From: Clostridia bacterium
Lineage (GTDB): Bacteria > Bacillota > Clostridia > Oscillospirales > Acutalibacteraceae
Assembly (NCBI GenBank): GCA_900755895.1
Contig: CAAEIG010000081.1
Span: 124,001-188,000 of the forward strand
Length of the DNA stretch: 64,000 nucleotides
Reading direction: 5' to 3'
Shown here: one piece after another, positions 19,429-28,146 of the stretch
Layout of the letters: each line of letters opens with the position of its first letter
How positions within the stretch are numbered: the first letter of the stretch is position 1
Made by a program: the position numbers and the translations under genes
Notes under the pieces: model-generated
Seen by the model: only the letters and a program-made list of their open reading frames with translations
Database searches by the model: none
Told to the model about the DNA's origin: nothing

Positions 19429-21531
19429 ATGAAGCGGAAACCCATGGGATCTTTGACGGCCATCACATTGAGGATGGGGGCTTTGGTGCTGGGGATCTGG
19501 TTTTTGTCCATGAGCTTGTTGACCCTTGGTACCGCTTTGTATGTGTTTCGGGATGTGCAGGAACAGGGTCTGAAGCTGGCGGAATCCGCAGGGAAGATGA
19601 GTCAAATAGACAGTTACTATGATGACTTCCAGGAAAATTTGCAGACAGCTAAAGCGGTTCCCGGATTTTTGGAGCACGAGATGTTGAGATCTGTAAAGAA
19701 TGCCAATGTAAAGGTGCAGAATCCTTCCTTATGGCTGGAGAAAGGGGAAAGCTGGAGCATCTACGACAGCAAATCGGTGGACTGCCATGTGGCGTTGGTC
19801 TTTGTGGATGGGGAGAACCAAGTGCTTCACCAAAGCGGGGATTTTCTCACTTTTGAATATGTCACAGAGGCCACATGGCTTTCCGGAGAGGACGGGCTAC
19901 GAGATGGTTACGCTTGGCTAGATTTAAGTAACCCCAAAGATGAGCGGTACCAAATGTTACGGAATATCTACGGGGGAACAGGCCTATTGGACAGCGTGTA
20001 TGGGTTTCGCCTGACGGGTACTTTTGATGGTAGCAGGTTTGAACCATACGCCATGGCTATGCTGGATTACACCGCCTATCATCATGCTATAGGCGGACAA
20101 GTGTCGGAACCTACCCAGGAAGAAGCCGCTCAAGTTCAGACTGATTCCAATTGTGCTTCCACTTCCGGTTATGGAACGGGCTTCGTTTCGGGCAACACCC
20201 TGGCAGAGTTGGACAGTTTGGGTCGCGTAGAGTGGCAGCAGATGTTTGACAACACCGTTCAAGCGGACCCGGACGTGGAACTTGTCACGATCTACGGCAA
20301 GTTTCCCTCTATGATGGTGTATGACAAAGGTGACCCGGTGGATTATAAGGGGGCAACCTATTCCAATCTGTTGGATCTGCTTCTGAAAAATGCGACTTAC
20401 AGCGATGAGGGCTGCACCATCTATTCTGGATTTTGTCAGGAAAACTTGTGGAATACAGTGGTGCTCAGTGCCCAGAGCTACACCGACTTTTCCGACGGAT
20501 ATGACTTTGTTTCGGAGGAGGATGTTCCAAAACCGGACTTCATTCTCATAGCGGCGGTACAGGCAAGCCCCTTGAAGATTGCCATTGTGTTTCTCAGGAA
20601 GGTGTATCTGGTTACTGGACTATTTTCGCTGGTGGGATTTTTGCTGGTGCGGCACAGTATCCGAAAGCACTTGCTGCGCCCCCTGAAGGAGATCAACCAA
20701 ACTATGGCTGCTCATTGGAGCCGTCTTCCCACCTTGGAAACCTCACCTTCCAAGTGGCGTGAGCCCAGACTGCTTTCCCGGCAGTACATTGAGATCTATG
20801 ACCAGCTGCAAAAAGACAAAAACGAGCTTGCTCGCCTGAATACCGCTCTGGACTATGCTCGGACAGCGGAGGAAAAACGGCGTCAGATGATCTCTCATTT
20901 GACCCATCAGCTGAAAACGCCCTTGGCGGTGATCCACGGATACGCAGAGGGGTTGCGGGAGCATATTGCCGAAGAAAAGCGGGATCATTATGTGGAGATG
21001 ATTCTGACTGAAACGGAGCGTTCAGACAAAATGGTATTGGAGATGTTGGACCTGTCCCGGCTGGAAGCTGGCAAGGTGAAATTGTCTCGGGATCAAGTTT
21101 CTCTGAAGGCGGTGGCTCAGTATGCGCTGGATAAACTGGAGCGTCCCATTGCGGAAAAGCAGTTGCAGGTGAAATTCCTCACCCAGGAGGAGGGGGAGTT
21201 TACGGCGGACGAAAGCCGTATGGCCCAGGTGGTGGAAAACTTCTGTACCAACGCGGTGAAATATACACCTCAAGGGGGCTGGATTAGAGTGAGGATCCAA
21301 AAGGATGGGCCGGAAGTCACTTTCACTATGGAAAACGCCAGCTTGCCTATGTCCAAAGAGGAATTGAGCAAGGTGTGGGACCCATTTTATCGCACGGAGG
21401 ATGCTCAGACCGAGGAGGGCACTGGATTGGGACTTGCCATCGTCAAGAGTATCGTGGAGCTTCATGGCGGCAAGTGTTTTGCCAGGAACCTGGACCAAGG
21501 TGTATCATTTGGGTTTCGAATCCCCCAATAA
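19429..21531 (+). CDS. Sensor histidine kinase with large extracellular domain
   Basis: This 700-residue kinase has one helix near residues 15-37, about 350 residues of predicted outside domain, a second helix near 390-408 (IVFLRKVYLVTGLFSLVGFLL), a short linker, the HisKA box MISHLTHQLKTPLAV, the N-box NFCTNAVKYTPQGG, and GTGLGLAIV. The first glycine box is unusual (MENASLPM in place of DxGxG), as in VanS-like kinases. I chose ATG 19429 because GGGAGGGG precedes it properly; an in-frame ATG 15 bases earlier lies inside the regulator's last codons. The large outer domain resembles nothing I recognise and is the likely ligand sensor. Confidence 0.9.
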   Translation: MKRKPMGSLTAITLRMGALVLGIWFLSMSLLTLGTALYVFRDVQEQGLKLAESAGKMSQIDSYYDDFQENLQTAKAVPGFLEHEMLRSVKNANVKVQNPSLWLEKGESWSIYDSKSVDCHVALVFVDGENQVLHQSGDFLTFEYVTEATWLSGEDGLRDGYAWLDLSNPKDERYQMLRNIYGGTGLLDSVYGFRLTGTFDGSRFEPYAMAMLDYTAYHHAIGGQVSEPTQEEAAQVQTDSNCASTSGYGTGFVSGNTLAELDSLGRVEWQQMFDNTVQADPDVELVTIYGKFPSMMVYDKGDPVDYKGATYSNLLDLLLKNATYSDEGCTIYSGFCQENLWNTVVLSAQSYTDFSDGYDFVSEEDVPKPDFILIAAVQASPLKIAIVFLRKVYLVTGLFSLVGFLLVRHSIRKHLLRPLKEINQTMAAHWSRLPTLETSPSKWREPRLLSRQYIEIYDQLQKDKNELARLNTALDYARTAEEKRRQMISHLTHQLKTPLAVIHGYAEGLREHIAEEKRDHYVEMILTETERSDKMVLEMLDLSRLEAGKVKLSRDQVSLKAVAQYALDKLERPIAEKQLQVKFLTQEEGEFTADESRMAQVVENFCTNAVKYTPQGGWIRVRIQKDGPEVTFTMENASLPMSKEELSKVWDPFYRTEDAQTEEGTGLGLAIVKSIVELHGGKCFARNLDQGVSFGFRIPQ

Positions 21532-21583
21532 CCTTTTGCAAATGAAATGTGGTTTGTACAGAAATAGGATTGAGGTGGTATTT

Positions 21584-22150
21584 ATGTATTTTCATGCTTC
21601 CCCGATGAAAGGTCTTGAGATCTTAAAGCCGCAAATATCAAATCATGGAATTCCTTTAGTTTACTTTTCAAAAAAGAGGGAAAATGTATTGGTATATCTG
21701 AGCAATGCAGTTGAGAAATATTGCAAAGAAACGGGGTTTGTCCACACTGGAAAATGGACAAAATGGGGTCCGTATGGCTTTAACAACGACGGCACACAGC
21801 GTATTGAAGAATATTATCCCAATGCGCTATTTGATACTTACAAGGGAGTCTCTGGATACATCTATTCAGTTGATACAATAACAGCTTCTCATTTCCAATT
21901 GCAAATACCGGATGCGACAAGTTCCAGTGATCCCATCCCTGTAAAATATTGCGAGTTTGTTCCAGATGCTTACGATGCTATTCTTGCAGCTGAAGAAAAG
22001 GGGCTGATTTCTATTAGACGATATGAGGATATGACTACAGCTCAGTTAGAATGGAATGAAAAAACTATTCGAGAAGAATACGAGAAAGCAGTAAATCAGC
22101 CTGAGTACCGACATTTTATTGAGGGTAAGTTTCCCTTTGTGACACACTGA
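21584..22150 (+). CDS. Uncharacterised 188-residue protein
   Basis: I do not recognise a characterised family. The start at 21584 follows GAGGTGG. There is no signal peptide or membrane helix. The N-terminus MYFHASPMKGLEIL resembles the opening of proteins that bind nucleotide-like ligands (a YHxSP-type motif seen in some ADP-ribosyltransferase-fold proteins), but this is weak. The middle is rich in conserved-looking aromatic residues (KWGPYGF, EEYYPNALFDTYKG). It sits 52 bases after the kinase gene on the same strand and has lower GC than its neighbours, so it may have been acquired. Confidence 0.6.
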   Translation: MYFHASPMKGLEILKPQISNHGIPLVYFSKKRENVLVYLSNAVEKYCKETGFVHTGKWTKWGPYGFNNDGTQRIEEYYPNALFDTYKGVSGYIYSVDTITASHFQLQIPDATSSSDPIPVKYCEFVPDAYDAILAAEEKGLISIRRYEDMTTAQLEWNEKTIREEYEKAVNQPEYRHFIEGKFPFVTH

Positions 22151-22210
22151 TTTTTGTTTTGGTTTGCGTTGATAAATCGAAGATGAAAGGTCAAAAAAGT
22201 ATCAGGGAAA

Positions 22211-22242
22211 TGAACTTTTACCTTTCGAATTCCGTCTATAAT
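22211..22242 (+). promoter_or_regulatory. Candidate ECF-type promoter (TGAAC / CGTCTA)
   Basis: TGAACT (22211-22216) and CGTCTA (22233-22238) are 16 bp apart, the spacing and sequence style of SigM/SigW-type ECF promoters. A TATAAT overlaps at 22237-22242 without a -35 at the proper place. This stands 50 bp before an ECF sigma gene, so autoregulation is likely. Confidence 0.55.
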
Positions 22243-22288
22243 AAGCGAAACCGGTTTTAAATCTCACTGATAAAAAGAAGGTGATGAT

Positions 22289-23569
22289 GTGGAAGAGTTT
22301 GAAAGATTGTTAGAAGCAGAACGTCCACCTGTTGAACGTTTTGTCAGGTTTCGTATCAGCTCCAAAATGGACGCTGATGATGTGCTTCAGGAAGTTTTCT
22401 TGACCGCATATCAGAAATTTCCTCAGCTTAGAGACTGGAATTCCTTTAAGCCGTGGATCCTCCGTATTGCAAGAAATAAATGCAATGATTATTTTCGTCA
22501 GCGGGCCAAAATGCGGGAAATTCCCTGGGAGGAAATCAATGAAAAAGTTTTGTCGCACGGTCGTTTTGGTTTAACTGAAACTAGCAATGTTCAGGAAACT
22601 CTGAGCAAACTCTCAGATCAGGATCAACAGATATTGAATCTGTTTTTCTTTCATGATCTTTCACAAGCGGAAATTTCGGAGACGCTTCACATACCGCTAG
22701 GAACTGTTAAAAGTAGACTTCATACCGCAAAACAACATTTCAAAAGCCAGTATTCATATCCTGCAAACGTGTTGAAAGGAGAGAACTCCATGAATAAACT
22801 GCCTGAATTTTTACCTGAGTATAGAATTGAAAAATCCGAACAAGAGCCATTTCCCGTTATTTGGGAGGAACTTTGGGGATTGTTCATTGTTCCTCGGGAA
22901 GGCGAGTCTTTAATTTGGGGGAGGTATGATCCAAATACTCGTAAATGTGCAGAATGGGGTGAAATGACCGTGTTGGGAAAAGCTCAGGTCCATGGTGTTG
23001 AGGGAGTTGAGATCAAGGAGTACCGCCATAATCATTTTGGCCCGGGCAAGGATGATATGGATCATTACTATGTGGCTCAACTAACGGATACGCATTGCCG
23101 GATCTTGGCTGAGAATTATCTTCGGGACGGGGTTCGAAACTATCTGACTTTTTTGGATGGGGATGAATTTTTAGCCGAGTGGGGTTATGGGGAAAACAAT
23201 TGTGGCAAAGAGACACATGTGGAGTCCAGCCATGCGATCGTAGAGCAGGAGGGAGTACTTCTTGCCCAGAACGCTGATCAGCTGAGCGATATTGTGGGCA
23301 GATTTTCTGTTTCCCTGTTGGGAAAAACCTATGATACGGTAAGAGTGATTAGCTTGGATTCCTATTATGGGCAGTACGTTGCCTGTGAGCAATATCTGGA
23401 TCGGAAAGGCCGCACTATTTTGTGGCGCAGATTTAACCGGGATGACTGGAATATAGACCAAGGCCAAAAGAAATGGAGTGAACAGTACCCGGACCATGAC
23501 CGATTGACCATCAACGGCACGACCTATACCCACTGGTATGATTGTATCACCGATTATATCTTAACCTAA
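22289..23569 (+). CDS. ECF sigma factor fused to a C-terminal domain of unknown function
   Basis: Residues 1-160 are a complete ECF sigma factor: region 2 with DADDVLQEVFLTAY and WILRIARNKCNDYFR, and region 4 with LSQAEISETLHIPLGTVKSRL. Residues about 168-426 form a globular, tryptophan- and tyrosine-rich domain without helix signals, which I do not recognise. The GTG start at 22289 has AAGGTGA upstream. The join is odd: an in-frame ATG at 22790 has an excellent ribosome site (AAAGGAGA at 22775-22782, seven bases away). The C-terminal domain may therefore also be made as a separate protein, perhaps a former anti-sigma or sensor gene now read through in frame. A strong bidirectional terminator closes the gene. 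Confidence 0.85.
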   Translation: MEEFERLLEAERPPVERFVRFRISSKMDADDVLQEVFLTAYQKFPQLRDWNSFKPWILRIARNKCNDYFRQRAKMREIPWEEINEKVLSHGRFGLTETSNVQETLSKLSDQDQQILNLFFFHDLSQAEISETLHIPLGTVKSRLHTAKQHFKSQYSYPANVLKGENSMNKLPEFLPEYRIEKSEQEPFPVIWEELWGLFIVPREGESLIWGRYDPNTRKCAEWGEMTVLGKAQVHGVEGVEIKEYRHNHFGPGKDDMDHYYVAQLTDTHCRILAENYLRDGVRNYLTFLDGDEFLAEWGYGENNCGKETHVESSHAIVEQEGVLLAQNADQLSDIVGRFSVSLLGKTYDTVRVISLDSYYGQYVACEQYLDRKGRTILWRRFNRDDWNIDQGQKKWSEQYPDHDRLTINGTTYTHWYDCITDYILT

Positions 23570-23611
23570 AAAAGAGAAAGGCAGGGGAGCACCCTGCCTT
23601 TCTCTTTTTTA
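23567..23611. terminator. Bidirectional terminator between sigma gene and ABC operon
   Basis: AAAAAAGAGAAAGGCAGGG pairs with the mirror arm ending TCTCTTTTTT, so it works for both converging transcripts. Confidence 0.92.
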
Positions 23612-23686
23612 ATTTAGTTGTTTGTTCCCAAAGGGAAGGTCTTTCTGTGGGATCAGCACAATTAACGCTCCGGTTTCCAGAGATAC

Positions 23687-25564
23687 TTATTGAGCAGGCT
23701 TTGTGTAGTACTGCGCCTGTGCACCCCACAGATCCTGATATTTGCCTGGGGCCGCAACCAAAATGTCATGACTACCCAGCTGAACGATTTTTCCGTGATC
23801 GAATACTGCAATCTCGTCACAGAATTTGCAGGAGGACAGCCGGTGGCTGATATATACCGCTGTTTTGTCCCCCACAATCTTGTCAAAGTTTTGGTAGACC
23901 TCCATCTCTGCTACAGGATCCAGAGCGGCGGTGGGCTCATCCAACACCACAAAAGGAGCATCTTTGTACAAGGCTCGGGCTAGAGCAATCTTCTGGGCTT
24001 CCCCGCCAGATACCTGTACACCGTTCTCATCAAATTCCTTATAAAGTGGGGTTTCCAGCCTCATGGGAAGTGTGTTCAGACGCTGTCCAAATCCGGCCAT
24101 GTCCAGGCAGGCTTCTGCCTGAGTGTTGTCGTATTTCACCGCGGCGGCCACATTTTGTCCCAGGGGGAAGGAAAGCAGCTGAAAATCCTGGAACACCACG
24201 GAGAACAAGGCGATATAGTCCTTGTAATCATACTTTTTGATGTCGATATCGTTTAAGAGAATTTCTCCTTCGGTTGGGTCGTAGAGCCGGCATAACAGTT
24301 TGATAAAGGTGGTTTTGCCGGAGCCGTTTTTGCCCACCACCGCCAGACGGCTGCCAATGCGAAACTTCATGTTCACGTGGCGCAGTGCCCAGGTGTCTGT
24401 GTCGGGATAGCGAAAAGACACATCACGAAACTCGATCTCGTACTCCCGGTCCGAGCGTTTCTCTGTGGTCAGACTGCCTTGGTACATCTTGTTGGGAGTA
24501 TCCAGAAACTCGAAGGTCTCCCGCAGGAATACTGCATTCGTACGGAATCCCCCCCAGATGATGGCAAGTTGGTTGATATTCCCGGACAGTCCGGTGATCG
24601 CAGCCACATATTGGGCCACACTGCCCACGGCAAAGGCGCCCGCCCAGGCCTTCAAGCAGACGAACCCGTAGGCCATTCCCGTGAACACCCCGGAAACCGC
24701 CGAGGCGGCGCTTGCCCAAAACCCGCCGGGCCCCTTGGAATTGCGGGCAAAAGGACCGCCAGGGAGAAAGGTGTTATCCTGCTGTGCGTAGTGAAAAATC
24801 AGTTTGTCTTGACGGTACATGCGTGCGTCCACACTTCGTTCGGGCTTGGGTATTTCCCCGAAACAAAACATGAAACCGCGGTTGCCGTCTATTGCGGCTT
24901 TTGAAGCACGGGTAAAAATCTCGATACATTTATTTTGACACATGGGGGAAAGAAACGTGATGCCAAGCAATGCGACAAGGCTCAAGAAAAGGACGAGAGG
25001 GTTGTTTAACACCGTCCAGCTCCCAGCGCTCTCCGGTACTCTCTGGGTGAACAGGGTGACCGTCAGGACGATGGCGCCCAAAATACCGAACAAGGGTTTG
25101 ATCAACTCTTCCCCGTTGTAGATGGGAAAAGACATCCCAAATCCTTGCCAGTTGTGAAACTCGTACATGTGGGTCAGCAGCTCATGGGTGTGGGAGTCGT
25201 CCGCTGCAGAGAAGTCCATGGAGAGCAGTTTATCTGCCTCCATTTTTTGCTGGGTGTAGTACATCTCCTTCATGTTGGCTGACCGCCAGCGGTTGAGCAG
25301 GGCGGTGAGGATTCCCAGCACCGCTGTCAGCAGGACCGTCAGCGCCGCCAGAAACAGCAGCCGCTTCGGGTCCCGTGCTCCCGATAGTTCATTTAGAATT
25401 TGGGAAGAGAAGTAGATGGTCACATAGGGGGAGGTTCCAGAAACGGCACAGTAGGCAACGAGAGAGGGCAGCATCTTAGGGGCATATTTGTGCCAGAGCT
25501 TGTAGGATCGCAGGGTGGCGCGCAGTGTCTCTCCAAATCCGGCGATAGAGTCCTTATTCTTCAT
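23687..25564 (-). CDS. ABC half-exporter, second subunit
   Basis: This 625-residue protein has a membrane domain (about residues 20-330) and an ABC ATPase domain: Walker A VGKNGSGKTT with K417, signature VSGGEAQKIALARAL, Walker B FVVLDEPTAALDP, and H-loop SHRLSS. The start at 25564 follows AAGGAGGG and overlaps the end of the upstream ABC gene by 11 bases, so the two are coupled and should form a heterodimer. Longer upstream readings are out of context. Substrate unknown; exporters of this style next to LytTR/GHKL genes often handle peptides. Confidence 0.92.
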   Translation of the reverse strand: MKNKDSIAGFGETLRATLRSYKLWHKYAPKMLPSLVAYCAVSGTSPYVTIYFSSQILNELSGARDPKRLLFLAALTVLLTAVLGILTALLNRWRSANMKEMYYTQQKMEADKLLSMDFSAADDSHTHELLTHMYEFHNWQGFGMSFPIYNGEELIKPLFGILGAIVLTVTLFTQRVPESAGSWTVLNNPLVLFLSLVALLGITFLSPMCQNKCIEIFTRASKAAIDGNRGFMFCFGEIPKPERSVDARMYRQDKLIFHYAQQDNTFLPGGPFARNSKGPGGFWASAASAVSGVFTGMAYGFVCLKAWAGAFAVGSVAQYVAAITGLSGNINQLAIIWGGFRTNAVFLRETFEFLDTPNKMYQGSLTTEKRSDREYEIEFRDVSFRYPDTDTWALRHVNMKFRIGSRLAVVGKNGSGKTTFIKLLCRLYDPTEGEILLNDIDIKKYDYKDYIALFSVVFQDFQLLSFPLGQNVAAAVKYDNTQAEACLDMAGFGQRLNTLPMRLETPLYKEFDENGVQVSGGEAQKIALARALYKDAPFVVLDEPTAALDPVAEMEVYQNFDKIVGDKTAVYISHRLSSCKFCDEIAVFDHGKIVQLGSHDILVAAPGKYQDLWGAQAQYYTKPAQ

Positions 25565-27380
25565 GAGTTTTTCCCTCCTTGTAGTATTGACTCTGGATTT
25601 CAAAGAGTTCGGCGTATTTCCCGCCCAGCTCCAACAGGGATTGGTGAGTTCCTTGTTCCAAGATGGTCCCATTCCCCAGCAGCAGGATCCTGTCGCAGAA
25701 CCGTGTGGAGGCAAGCCGGTGGGAGATGTAGAAGGAGGTCCGCCCCTGGGTCAGTTCACTGTACCGAAGATAGAGCTGATGCTCGGCGATGGGGTCCAGG
25801 GCTGCGGTAGGCTCGTCCAAGATGATGATGGGGCCGTTCTTGTAGAGTGCCCGGGCCAGCATCAGCCGTTGAAGTTCGCCGCCGGAAAGCTGAATCCCAT
25901 CCTCGTAGATGCCCTTTCCAATGTGTGTGGTTTCGCCTTGAGGCAGGGATTGATACTTCTCCCACAACCCAGCCTGTTTGATCGCCTTCTCAATGCCGGT
26001 GGCGTCGGTGCTTTCTGGAATTTGGGTGACATTGTCGGCAAAGGTGGTATCAAATACGGAGAAATCCTGAAACACGGTGGAGAACAGGGTGTAGTAGTCC
26101 CGGCGGTTGAACTGTCGAATGTCCTCCCCGTTTAGGAGCACTTCCCCGTCAGTGGGGTCCAATAAGCCGCAGACCAGCTTCATCAAGGTGGTTTTTCCTG
26201 CACCGTTGAGGCCCACAATGGCCAGCTTTTCCCCGGGGGTGACGGTGAGGTTGATGTGGGAGAGTGTGTCCTTTTCCGCGCCGGGGTACCGGAAGGTCAC
26301 ATCTCGCAGGGAAAGTTCATAGGCCTTGCCCGCCTCCGGTACCAGGGGCTTTCCCTTCTCAAAGAGGAAGGGTTCTGGAGCCTCCAAGTAATTTCGCACG
26401 CTGCACAGTTCCAAGCTGAACTGATGAAGCTCTCCAAAGCCCTTGAGAATTCCTGTCACCCAGGTGGTGAAGTTCCCCATGGCAGTAAAGTACAGTAGAA
26501 ACTCAGCGGCGGGGAGTCCTTCTCGCAAGGTCAGCATCAGCAGGTATCCGTAGGCTGCCCCGTTACGCAGCAGGGTAAAGGCCACCTCTGCCAAATCGCC
26601 CCACAGGTATACCCGCTGTTCCCGGGAGAGAAAATCCCGGTAAAGGGTGAGCACCGAGGTGTAGACATCCTCCAGCCAGTCTCCCATACCGAAGATGAGA
26701 ATGTCCTTCAGGGCCCCTCGGTCGGCAGCCTTTTGCCGGATGTAGCTCATTCGCTGGCCAAAAGCGCCCTCCTCCTTTCGGTGGGCAAAGGACCATTTGG
26801 CCCCTGGGCGGGAGCAGAGGTAGCTCAGCGCAGCTGTCACGGTGGCAATGAGCAGCAGCACCGGATCCAAGCTGAGGAACAGAACCAGGTAGATGAGGAA
26901 CCCCAGCAGGTTTTGAAGAAGCTCTGTCAGCACTCGCCAAATGGCCTCTCCGGCGGAGTTGTTTGCGTTTAGAGCCATCATGCAGCGCTCTTTTTCCTTT
27001 TCTAGGTCCGGCTTCCCCACGTTGGGATAGGAGGTGGTCACCGACTTCATGGTGACCTGCAGTATTAGGTTCATACGCACTTTGACTCGACCGTACATCG
27101 TGTTTTCGCCCACATAGGCCTGCACACCCCGGAGAAGCGCCAGTGTTCCGGCCATCACCCCAATGGTGGAGAACAGCTCTCCCAGAGGCGCAGCAGATTC
27201 CACTTTTCCCAGGACCAGGGGGGCTAGATAGAGCTCTGTAAGGCTGACGGCAACATGGAGCACTGCCAGAGCCAAACACACTCCCAGCACGCTTTTGTGG
27301 CAGTGCCAAGCCTGTCCGATCATATATCCTGTATTTTGAGCCATGTTGTAGGTAGGCTTTGTGTTTGACGGTTCCACCAT
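25554..27380 (-). CDS. ABC half-exporter, first subunit
   Basis: This 609-residue fused permease-ATPase has helices in the first 320 residues, Walker A VGLNGAGKTT with K396, signature LSGGELQRLMLARAL, Walker B IIILDEPTAALDP, and H-loop SHRLAS. I chose ATG 27380 because AAAGGAGA precedes it; an earlier in-frame ATG lies in the leader. It is partner to the overlapping gene downstream. It is cut off from the upstream kinase gene by a terminator and a pair of direct repeats, so its expression is probably regulated separately from that of the two-component genes. Confidence 0.92.
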   Translation of the reverse strand: MVEPSNTKPTYNMAQNTGYMIGQAWHCHKSVLGVCLALAVLHVAVSLTELYLAPLVLGKVESAAPLGELFSTIGVMAGTLALLRGVQAYVGENTMYGRVKVRMNLILQVTMKSVTTSYPNVGKPDLEKEKERCMMALNANNSAGEAIWRVLTELLQNLLGFLIYLVLFLSLDPVLLLIATVTAALSYLCSRPGAKWSFAHRKEEGAFGQRMSYIRQKAADRGALKDILIFGMGDWLEDVYTSVLTLYRDFLSREQRVYLWGDLAEVAFTLLRNGAAYGYLLMLTLREGLPAAEFLLYFTAMGNFTTWVTGILKGFGELHQFSLELCSVRNYLEAPEPFLFEKGKPLVPEAGKAYELSLRDVTFRYPGAEKDTLSHINLTVTPGEKLAIVGLNGAGKTTLMKLVCGLLDPTDGEVLLNGEDIRQFNRRDYYTLFSTVFQDFSVFDTTFADNVTQIPESTDATGIEKAIKQAGLWEKYQSLPQGETTHIGKGIYEDGIQLSGGELQRLMLARALYKNGPIIILDEPTAALDPIAEHQLYLRYSELTQGRTSFYISHRLASTRFCDRILLLGNGTILEQGTHQSLLELGGKYAELFEIQSQYYKEGKTHEE

Positions 27381-27403
27381 AGGACCATCTCCTTTCCATT
27401 GAG

Positions 27404-27409
27404 AGTATA
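27404..27409 (-). promoter_or_regulatory. Candidate -10 box of ABC operon
   Basis: TATACT on the minus strand lies 24 bases before ATG 27380. The proper -35 position (27427-27432) reads CCCCCG, so a promoter here would need an activator. Confidence 0.45.
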
Positions 27410-27413
27410 CCGC

Positions 27414-27443
27414 AAAAAAAGATCCCCGGGGGAATCCGGGGAT
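27414..27443 (-). terminator. Intrinsic terminator between kinase and ABC genes
   Basis: On the minus strand ATCCCCGG, six-base loop, CCGGGGAT and then seven T. It would stop or attenuate transcription from the two-component genes into the ABC pair. Confidence 0.75.
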
Positions 27444-27474
27444 GAATTGCACGTTTTGGGGGATGAATTACACG
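27438..27474. promoter_or_regulatory. Two 16-bp direct repeats, 21-bp period, likely regulator site
   Basis: GGGGATGAATTGCACG (27438-27453) and GGGGATGAATTACACG (27459-27474) differ at one base and repeat every 21 bp, two helical turns. LytTR regulators typically bind paired direct repeats spaced this way. The pair overlaps the kinase stop codon and lies about 45-70 bp upstream of the presumed start of ABC transcription. Confidence 0.6.
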
Positions 27475-28136
27475 ATTTCCTGTGGCAGCAGGATTTCTGT
27501 AGTGAAGGCACCTGCCTCGCTGGCCCGGCGCAGGTAGCCGCCCAAACGCTTGATTACAGCGTCCATACGGACCAACCCATACCCATGATCCTTTCCCTTG
27601 GTGCTGGAGAAGCGACCGTTGATTTTTTGCTGTTTGTCACCAGGGGCGAGATTGGTGAAAGAAATGTACAATTGATTCCCCTTCATATCCATATAGACGC
27701 GGATCATTCGTTGTCCTTCGGGAAGCTGGAGATTGGCTTCGATGGCGTTGTCAAAGAGGTTTCCCAGAATGACGCATAAATCCAAATCAGAGATGGATAG
27801 CTTGACTGGAATGTGAGCATCCACCCGCACCGGGATTTTGTGGGACTTAGCCAACGTGATTTTGCTGTTTAAGATAGCGTCCGCCATCAGGTTACCAGTT
27901 TTCACCGCCGGGTCAACTCGTTTCAAGTCATCCTCAAGTTGTGCCAGGTAGGAGCAAACGGATTCTAGGTCACCCTTTTGTGCGTAAGTCTTTAGCAGTT
28001 GGATGTGATTACGAAAATCATGGCGCCAGCCGCGTATTTCCCGATACATTTGTTCCACTTCGCGGTAGTGAGTTTCCATCATTGCCTGCTGGGTGGCGGC
28101 AATACGCCGGTCTAACCTTCTGGAAAAGAATCCCAT
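27468..28136 (-). CDS. Soluble GHKL histidine kinase
   Basis: This 222-residue kinase has no membrane helix and no sensor domain. Residues 1-35 look like a coiled helix, followed by GWRHDFRNHIQ with phospho-acceptor H39, the N-box LFDNAIEANLQ, and a glycine lid in KDHGYGLVRMD. AAGGAGG precedes ATG 28136, ten bases after the regulator stop. Lacking its own sensor, it must receive input from a partner, perhaps the ABC exporter encoded downstream or the regulator. Truncated kinases of this kind recur in clostridial LytTR operons. Confidence 0.88.
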   Translation of the reverse strand: MGFFSRRLDRRIAATQQAMMETHYREVEQMYREIRGWRHDFRNHIQLLKTYAQKGDLESVCSYLAQLEDDLKRVDPAVKTGNLMADAILNSKITLAKSHKIPVRVDAHIPVKLSISDLDLCVILGNLFDNAIEANLQLPEGQRMIRVYMDMKGNQLYISFTNLAPGDKQQKINGRFSSTKGKDHGYGLVRMDAVIKRLGGYLRRASEAGAFTTEILLPQEIV

Positions 28137-28146
28137 AAGAGCCTCC

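Noticed and set aside
24377..24904. Long plus-strand frames inside the ABC exporter genes
   Set aside because: They are antisense to well-supported ATPase domains and have no start signals.
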